Positions 59,453-64,000 of a stretch of 64,000 nt of DNA are shown here, piece by piece. The position numbers and the translations under genes were made by a program. Origin of the DNA: Streptosporangium canum (GTDB taxonomy: Bacteria > Actinomycetota > Actinomycetes > Streptosporangiales > Streptosporangiaceae); the NCBI RefSeq assembly GCF_900113865.1, contig NZ_FOQY01000019.1, positions 103,623 through 167,622 on the forward strand, read 5' to 3'. How positions within the stretch are numbered: the stretch's first letter is position 1; every line of letters begins with the position of its first letter. The notes beneath the pieces were generated by a model, which ran no database searches, had not been told where the DNA came from, and worked only from the letters and a program-made list of their open reading frames with translations.

Positions 59453-61072
59453 TCAGGGACGGAAGAAGGTTCCCGGTCTCTCCGAGTCGAGCACTCCTCC
59501 CAGGCAGCGGTAGGTCCGCACGCCCAGCTCGAACTGCTCCTTCGACGGCGGCAGGACCGTGCTGTGCCACCTGCCCGCGCCGATCGCGCGGGCGTCGCCG
59601 TACCGGGAGGCGAGCATGACCTGTGACGCGCACACCTTCTTCACCACCGGGTGCTTGCCCAGGGCCGCGAAATCGTAGGTGAGGGAGTCCACCGGCAGCG
59701 GGGCGATCGCGAAGGTCTCCCAGGAGTGCGACTCCTCGCAGCCGATCCGCTTGGCCGCCGCGTCACCCGAGATCACGACGAGACCGCCCCAGCACTCGGC
59801 CTCCTTCACGCAGGCGGCCTGAGCACCCGGCACCCCGGCGGCAGGGCAGGCGGCCGTGACGGTGGCGACCTTCCCGACTTCCGTGCCCGTACCGGCCTTC
59901 CCGATCTGGCCGGTCGTGTCCTGTCGCTGATCGGCGGACGGCTCCCGGTCGCGGTTCTCCAGGTACATCACCCCGGCCCCGGCCAGCAGCAGGATGGTGA
60001 AGGCCACGGCCACCGCGACGAACACCCGGGAGTTCGACGTGCCCGAGGGCGCGACGTCCGCAGCCCGTGACCCGGTGGTCGCCAGATCCCGCGCTCCCGG
60101 AGAGGTCAGGTGCGCGCGCGCCGGATCCCTGCCCGCCACGCCCGCCGGCGGCACGCCGTACGGGGAGGGCGGAGCGGTGAACGGCGCCGCGGGGGGAGCG
60201 GCGGAGGGCGCGGGACGCGGGGCGGCCGGCCGGGGCGCCTGGGCGGCACGGTCCAGACGAAGGTCGGTGAGGGCGTCCCGCAGCGCCGCCACCGAAGGGG
60301 TGCGCCGAGCCGGGTCGGTGGCCATGGCCTGCCGGAGCACCTCGGTGAGCTCGGCCGGCACATCCGGGATCTCGGGGACGGGCAGGCGGTGCAGGGCCAT
60401 GATGACGGCGATGTTGGCCACGCCGCTCTCGGGGAAGCGCGGCGGGCGGCCCGACAGCAGCGCGTAGAGCGTGGCGGCGAGGGAGTAGACGTCCCCGGCG
60501 GTGGTGGGCTCGGTCAGCTCGAACGCCTCGGGCGGGGCGTAGGCGGGGGTGAGCGACTCGCGCGTCACCGAGACCTCGCCGCCCGCGGACGGCATGGTGG
60601 CCAGACCGAAGTCGGAGAGCACGACGTTGCCGTACCGGTTGATCAGGATGTTGGCGGGCTTGATGTCGCGGTGCAGCACCCCTGCGGCGTGCGCGGCGGA
60701 CAGCGCGTCCGCGATCCGGACGCCGATGTCGGCCACCTCGGCCGGGGCCAGCCGCCCCTCGGCCCGCATCCGGTCCAGCAGCGACCCGCCCGGGCACAGT
60801 TCCAGCACCATGTACGGCCGGCCGTCGGGCAGCACCCCGGCGTCATAGACGTGGGCGACGTGCGGGTGCCCGGAGAGCGCTCCCGCCGAGGTGACCTCGC
60901 GCATGAAGCGGCGCCTGTCGCGCTCCGAGACCAGCACCCGGTTGTCGACCTTGAGCGCGACCTCGCGCTCCACCGCCAACTGCCTGGCCCGGTAGACGAT
61001 TCCGAAACCGCCCTGCCCGAGCACGCCGGACACCTCGTAGCCCGGCACCGTCACGGCACCTGCTTCGGCCAC
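59453..61072 (-). CDS. Membrane Ser/Thr protein kinase
   Basis: A 539-residue Hanks-type kinase. The glycine loop LGQGGFGIVY, Lys41, HRDIKPAN (Asp136) and DFGLA (154-158) are intact; TPAYAPPEAFEL is the P+1 segment. A proline-rich linker leads to one membrane span (VFVAVAVAFTILLLAGAGVMYL), then an extracellular domain of about 150 residues with five or six cysteines and a C-terminal CLGGVLDSERPG. The outside domain resembles DUF4190/septum-formation-type domains and is not PASTA. GTG 61072 starts it. It is transcribed alone, toward gnd. Confidence 0.9.
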   Translation of the reverse strand: MAEAGAVTVPGYEVSGVLGQGGFGIVYRARQLAVEREVALKVDNRVLVSERDRRRFMREVTSAGALSGHPHVAHVYDAGVLPDGRPYMVLELCPGGSLLDRMRAEGRLAPAEVADIGVRIADALSAAHAAGVLHRDIKPANILINRYGNVVLSDFGLATMPSAGGEVSVTRESLTPAYAPPEAFELTEPTTAGDVYSLAATLYALLSGRPPRFPESGVANIAVIMALHRLPVPEIPDVPAELTEVLRQAMATDPARRTPSVAALRDALTDLRLDRAAQAPRPAAPRPAPSAAPPAAPFTAPPSPYGVPPAGVAGRDPARAHLTSPGARDLATTGSRAADVAPSGTSNSRVFVAVAVAFTILLLAGAGVMYLENRDREPSADQRQDTTGQIGKAGTGTEVGKVATVTAACPAAGVPGAQAACVKEAECWGGLVVISGDAAAKRIGCEESHSWETFAIAPLPVDSLTYDFAALGKHPVVKKVCASQVMLASRYGDARAIGAGRWHSTVLPPSKEQFELGVRTYRCLGGVLDSERPGTFFRP

Positions 61073-61336
61073 CCGCCACCTCCTGGAGAGATCGGCAGAT
61101 TACCGGACTTATGACGACGAAGGTCGCCGCTTCCGGGCGTTCCGCGGGCGGAGGCGATCCACCCGGCCGGTACGGCGATCCACGCACCTGCCCGGCGGGC
61201 CGCCCCGCGCGGTTCCCCCGATGACCGCGGTCCTTCCGGTGCCTGCGGTTCTTCCGGCGCCTGAGGTTCTTCCGCTGACGCCGATCCTTGCGGTGCTCGC
61301 GGTCCTGCTGTCGACAGCGGGCTGGATCAGCGGACT

Positions 61337-62599
61337 TCAGGCGGGAGGCGACGCGTCACCGGCGAGGCCGGCCAGCAGGGCGTCCCACTGCGCGCCCACG
61401 GCGTCGAGGTCGTAGCGGGCGGCCGTGCGCACCGCGTTGCCGCCCAGCGTGCCGCGCAACCGCCGGTCCTCGATCAGGCGGCAGACGGCCTCGGCCAGAT
61501 CCTGCGCCTTCTTGGTACGCACGAGCAGCCCGTCGTGCTCATCGGTGATGATCTCCCTGGGGCCGTGCGGGCAGTCGAAGCTCACCACGGGCACGCCCTT
61601 GCTCATCGCCTCCAGGATCGTCATGCCGAATCCCTCGTAGCGCGAGCTGACGACGTAGATCGACGACTTGGCCAGCTCGACCCCGATCTCCGGAGAACTG
61701 CCCATCAGGAACACCCGGTCCGCCAGACCCGCGTCCTCGATCCTGGCGCGGAGCTTCGTCTCGGCCTTCGCCGTACCGCCGCCGTAGATGCGCAGCACCC
61801 AGTCCGGATGCGCCGCCGCGACGTGTTTCCACGCCCTGACCAGACGGTCGAAGCCCTTGGCGTGCACCAGCCTGCCGATGGCGATGACGACCTTCTCCTC
61901 CAAGGGGGAGATGTCACCGGCCAGGTGAGGCAGGGCGTTGGGGATGCGCAGCAGCCGCCCCGGCGGATCGGCCCGCAGCGTCTTGGCGTACTGGCGCAGA
62001 TCGGCGTCGGTGAGGGTGACGAAGGCGTCCAGCCTGCCGTACCGCCTCCTGATGAGCCGCCGGATCTCTGGGGAGTGGACGTCCAGGGCCACGTGCTCCT
62101 GGCCGACGGTAAGCACCCCCGGAGGCGCGAACAGCGCGGTGATCAGGTTGAATCCGGGCCTGGTGGAGATCACCACACCGGTGCGCATGGACCGTAGGAA
62201 GGCGACCAGGCGCAGGTCGGTCCAGAGGGTGAGCGCGTGGTAGACGTTCTCCTGCTCCGGGATCAGCAGGCTCGGAAAGCGGGACAGCAGCCGGGCGAGC
62301 CGGCCTCGGGGCGTGGTCCTGTCGTCCAGGAACGACACCCGCACGCCGGGCGGCATCGGGAAGAAGGGCTCCTGCGCCGCCCGGACCATGCTGACGATCT
62401 CCACATCGCGCTCCCGCGCCAGGTACCCGGCGAGGTTGAGCACGGTCCGGATGGTCCCGCCCATCCCGTAGGCGTGCTGCAGCAGGATGCGGACCGTTCC
62501 CGTGTCCGGCGCGGGCGCACGCCGCGCCCGTCTCCGGTTGAGCCCCCGCAGCAGCCACAGCGCCCCACGCCTGACCGTCCCACGCATCTTCCCCGACAA
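61337..62599 (-). CDS. GT4-family glycosyltransferase
   Basis: A 420-residue GT-B enzyme. LQHAYGMGGTIRTVLNLAGYLARE is the acceptor-side loop; IAIGRLVHAKGFDRLVRAW opens the donor domain; SSRYEGFGMTILEAMSKGVPVVSFDCPHGPREII is the E-x7-E signature region. It transfers a sugar from a nucleotide donor, as in teichoic- or capsule-type poly(glycerol/ribitol-phosphate) glycosyltransferases of the TagE/TarM-like group. The start may be TTG 62599 or ATG 62587. The N-terminus is basic (RRGALWLLRGLNRRRARR), suiting a peripheral membrane place. The acceptor is unknown. Confidence 0.88.
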   Translation of the reverse strand: MSGKMRGTVRRGALWLLRGLNRRRARRAPAPDTGTVRILLQHAYGMGGTIRTVLNLAGYLARERDVEIVSMVRAAQEPFFPMPPGVRVSFLDDRTTPRGRLARLLSRFPSLLIPEQENVYHALTLWTDLRLVAFLRSMRTGVVISTRPGFNLITALFAPPGVLTVGQEHVALDVHSPEIRRLIRRRYGRLDAFVTLTDADLRQYAKTLRADPPGRLLRIPNALPHLAGDISPLEEKVVIAIGRLVHAKGFDRLVRAWKHVAAAHPDWVLRIYGGGTAKAETKLRARIEDAGLADRVFLMGSSPEIGVELAKSSIYVVSSRYEGFGMTILEAMSKGVPVVSFDCPHGPREIITDEHDGLLVRTKKAQDLAEAVCRLIEDRRLRGTLGGNAVRTAARYDLDAVGAQWDALLAGLAGDASPPA

Positions 62600-62836
62600 T
62601 TGAGAGCCCCCTTCTCAACTGGTTCCGCCACCGTGCGGCACACTCCCGGGCGGAGCTCTCCCCCTGCCCGGAAGCGTGCTGGATATGCATAAGCCCCTCT
62701 TTTTGCGACTTTTAGGACAGGGCGCGGACCGGTGGCCCGCCTCCGTTCCCGCGCTGCTTGCGCAACTCCGCCGGAGCGGTGATCCGCCTTCGGATCTCTC
62801 ACGCCTATGCTGTTTCCCTCTGAGAGGGGAAGAGCG

Positions 62837-63421
62837 GTGAGCGGACGGGATCCCGACAGGCGGCGGGCGTTGCTGGACGCCGCGGACCGGGTGATCCGGC
62901 GGGAGGGGCCGGAGGCGTCGATGGCCTCGATCGCGGCCGAGGCGGGGATCACCAAGCCCATCCTCTACCGGCACTTCGGCGACAAGAGCGGGCTCTACCA
63001 GGCTCTCGCCAACCGGCACGTCCGCACCGTGGTCGGCCTGCTGCGCCCGGAGTTCGACCGGGACAGGACGGACCTGCGCAGCCGTGCCCGGTCGACCATC
63101 GCCGCCTATCTCGACATGATCGCCGCGAACCTCAACCTCTACCGTTTCCTGTTTCACCGGGCCGGCGCCGAGGACAGCCGGACCCACTCCCAGATGACGG
63201 CGATCGTGCGCAGCCTCGGTGAGGAGCTCGGTGCGGTGATCGCCGCGGAGTCCGCGGTCCCCGACCCGGTCCGCGCCCAGGTGCTGGGGCACGCTTTCGT
63301 CGGCATGGTCCAGGCCACCGGCGACTGGTGGCTGGAGCACCCCGAGGTGGACCGGGCAGAGGTCGTCGAGGGACTGGTCAGCGTGATCGTCGCGACGATG
63401 TCCGCCACACTGCCCCGCTGA
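62837..63421 (+). CDS. TetR-family regulator
   Basis: A 194-residue TetR protein. The HTH is RRALLDAADRVIRREGPEASMASIAAEAGITKPILYRHFGDKSGLY. The effector domain includes YRFLFHRAGAEDSRTHSQM and FVGMVQATGDWWLEHPEVDR, as in the TetR_C_33-like group that often controls acyl-CoA or lipid genes. GTG 62837 has GAGGGGAA upstream and is preferred to ATG 62807. It diverges from the GT4 gene and lies just before the rRNA operon. Target unknown. Confidence 0.88.
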   Translation: MSGRDPDRRRALLDAADRVIRREGPEASMASIAAEAGITKPILYRHFGDKSGLYQALANRHVRTVVGLLRPEFDRDRTDLRSRARSTIAAYLDMIAANLNLYRFLFHRAGAEDSRTHSQMTAIVRSLGEELGAVIAAESAVPDPVRAQVLGHAFVGMVQATGDWWLEHPEVDRAEVVEGLVSVIVATMSATLPR

Positions 63422-63452
63422 CCGGCCGCCAGTCCCGGCCGGCGCGGTCGAT

Positions 63453-63481
63453 TTGACGAGGTGGACCGGCGTCCATAAAGT
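63453..63481 (+). promoter_or_regulatory. rRNA promoter candidate P1
   Basis: TTGACG (63453-63458) and TAAAGT (63476-63481) are 17 bases apart, about 455 bases upstream of 16S. They are plausible housekeeping-sigma boxes. Confidence 0.5.
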
Positions 63482-63579
63482 TCACCAGACCTGAGGGAGT
63501 CGGCGGCAGCGCCAAGATCTCAGGAACCCTCTCTGATCACATCCGTTCATTGAGATCATTATGTCTCGATGAGGTCCGA

Positions 63580-63609
63580 TTCGACACGAATCGGACGGCG
63601 GAGTAAGTT
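63580..63609 (+). promoter_or_regulatory. rRNA promoter candidate P2
   Basis: TTCGAC (63580-63585) and TAAGTT (63604-63609) are 18 bases apart, followed by an A/G-rich start region. Confidence 0.45.
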
Positions 63610-63691
63610 AGAAGGGTTGCTCCGGAGACGGGGCGGTCGGAATTCCGGTAAGATCAGCTAGATCAAGTCAAGTGGTTCCAAACGGGCCGGT

Positions 63692-63720
63692 TTGACACGA
63701 AAAAGCGGGCCTGAAAGAAT
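63692..63720 (+). promoter_or_regulatory. rRNA promoter candidate P3
   Basis: TTGACA (63692-63697), a perfect -35 box, and AAGAAT (63715-63720) are 17 bases apart, the closest candidate to 16S. A TTGAGAACTCAA dyad (63797-63808) in the transcribed leader is typical of actinobacterial rrn leaders and may serve processing or antitermination. Confidence 0.6.
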
Positions 63721-63936
63721 AAAGACACAACGGAACGAACGAAACGCCCCGGACGCCGGGCCAGTTGGCCGGGAAGATGGAGAACGCGTCCGTTTCTTGA
63801 GAACTCAACAGTGTGTTAAAAGCCAGTGCATGAAGCACAACCCCGTCCAACCCATCTCGGTGGGGGACGGATTCCTTTGGTTGATACATCCGGATGCGAG
63901 TCCGGGTGCTTTCAGTCGGGAAAACCTTTCAAACAT

Positions 63937-64000
63937 TGTTTGGAGAGTTTGATCCTGGCTCAGGACGAACGCTGGCGGCGTGCTTAACACATGCAAGTCG
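63937..64000 (+). rRNA. 16S ribosomal RNA, 5' end (partial)
   Basis: The window ends inside a 16S gene. GTTTGGAGAGTTTGATCCTG, then CTCAGGACGAACGCTGGCGG and the CGTGCTTAACACATGCAAG segment are the universal start, with the CGTGCTTAACAC form common in actinobacteria. The mature 5' end is placed near 63937 from this match. The remainder, and presumably 23S and 5S, lie to the right. Confidence 0.97.

Noticed and set aside
61221..61415. 64-residue plus-strand ORF between the kinase and GT4 genes
   Set aside because: It is made of a repeated CCTGCGGTTCTTCC-like motif and runs into the antisense of the GT4 gene; no ribosome-binding site.

Overview
The window is high-GC DNA with GTG/TTG starts, many 4-bp start/stop overlaps, mycelial-actinomycete gene families and, at the right end, the 5' end of an actinobacterial 16S rRNA gene. 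Together these point to a filamentous actinomycete. A member of the Streptosporangiales is my guess from overall protein flavour; no sequence in the window proves a genus.

Left accessory region (1-8.2 kb). This holds a frame-disrupted glycosyltransferase tail, an APH-fold small-molecule kinase, and a rare 908-residue fusion of an S-adenosylhomocysteine-hydrolase-like NAD domain to a Gfo/Idh/MocA dehydrogenase. A decayed gene, a degenerate type I-E-like CRISPR remnant without cas genes, and a PP2C-like phosphatase follow. Next comes what looks like a mobile-element remnant: an excisionase-like HTH gene with a palindromic operator, flanked by a perfect 18-bp inverted repeat, then a replication-type winged-helix gene carrying in-frame 21-bp repeats, a coupled 32-residue ORF, and a truncated secreted-protein gene on the other strand.

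Core-like region (8.2-44.8 kb). It contains a thiamine-binding MTH1187-type protein, an MBL-fold hydrolase and a nucleotidyltransferase. The cslA-glxA-cslZ operon encodes a cellulose-synthase-like glycan synthase, a copper-radical oxidase and a GH6 lipoprotein, and works on the hyphal-tip glucan. An S15 peptidase follows, then a DUF4129/membrane/MoxR/DUF58/membrane operon and a RING-finger protein. Further right are MATE, Eis, DUF2795, SSADH, a truncated LysR, an alpha/beta hydrolase, an SHMT-like PLP enzyme divergent from a PucR regulator, a WS/DGAT acyltransferase, an anti-sigma-type ATPase, three MFS exporters with local regulators, PfpI, DUF4031 and GNAT proteins.

Helicase-nuclease region (44.8-50.3 kb). 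Four leftward genes encode a coiled-coil protein, a Cas4/RecB-like Fe-S nuclease, a protein with a possible beta-barrel, and an SF1B (UPF1/DNA2-type) helicase core. A NYN-domain protein diverges from them. This is the best candidate for an undescribed system: it resembles a DNA2 helicase-nuclease split into subunits with two unknown partners, in DNA repair or phage defence.

Right region (50.3-64 kb). Two membrane Ser/Thr kinases, a glycogen-debranching-type GH, a sugar ABC importer (binding protein plus two permeases), 6-phosphogluconate dehydrogenase, a GT4 glycosyltransferase and a TetR regulator precede a long rRNA leader with three candidate promoters and the 16S start.
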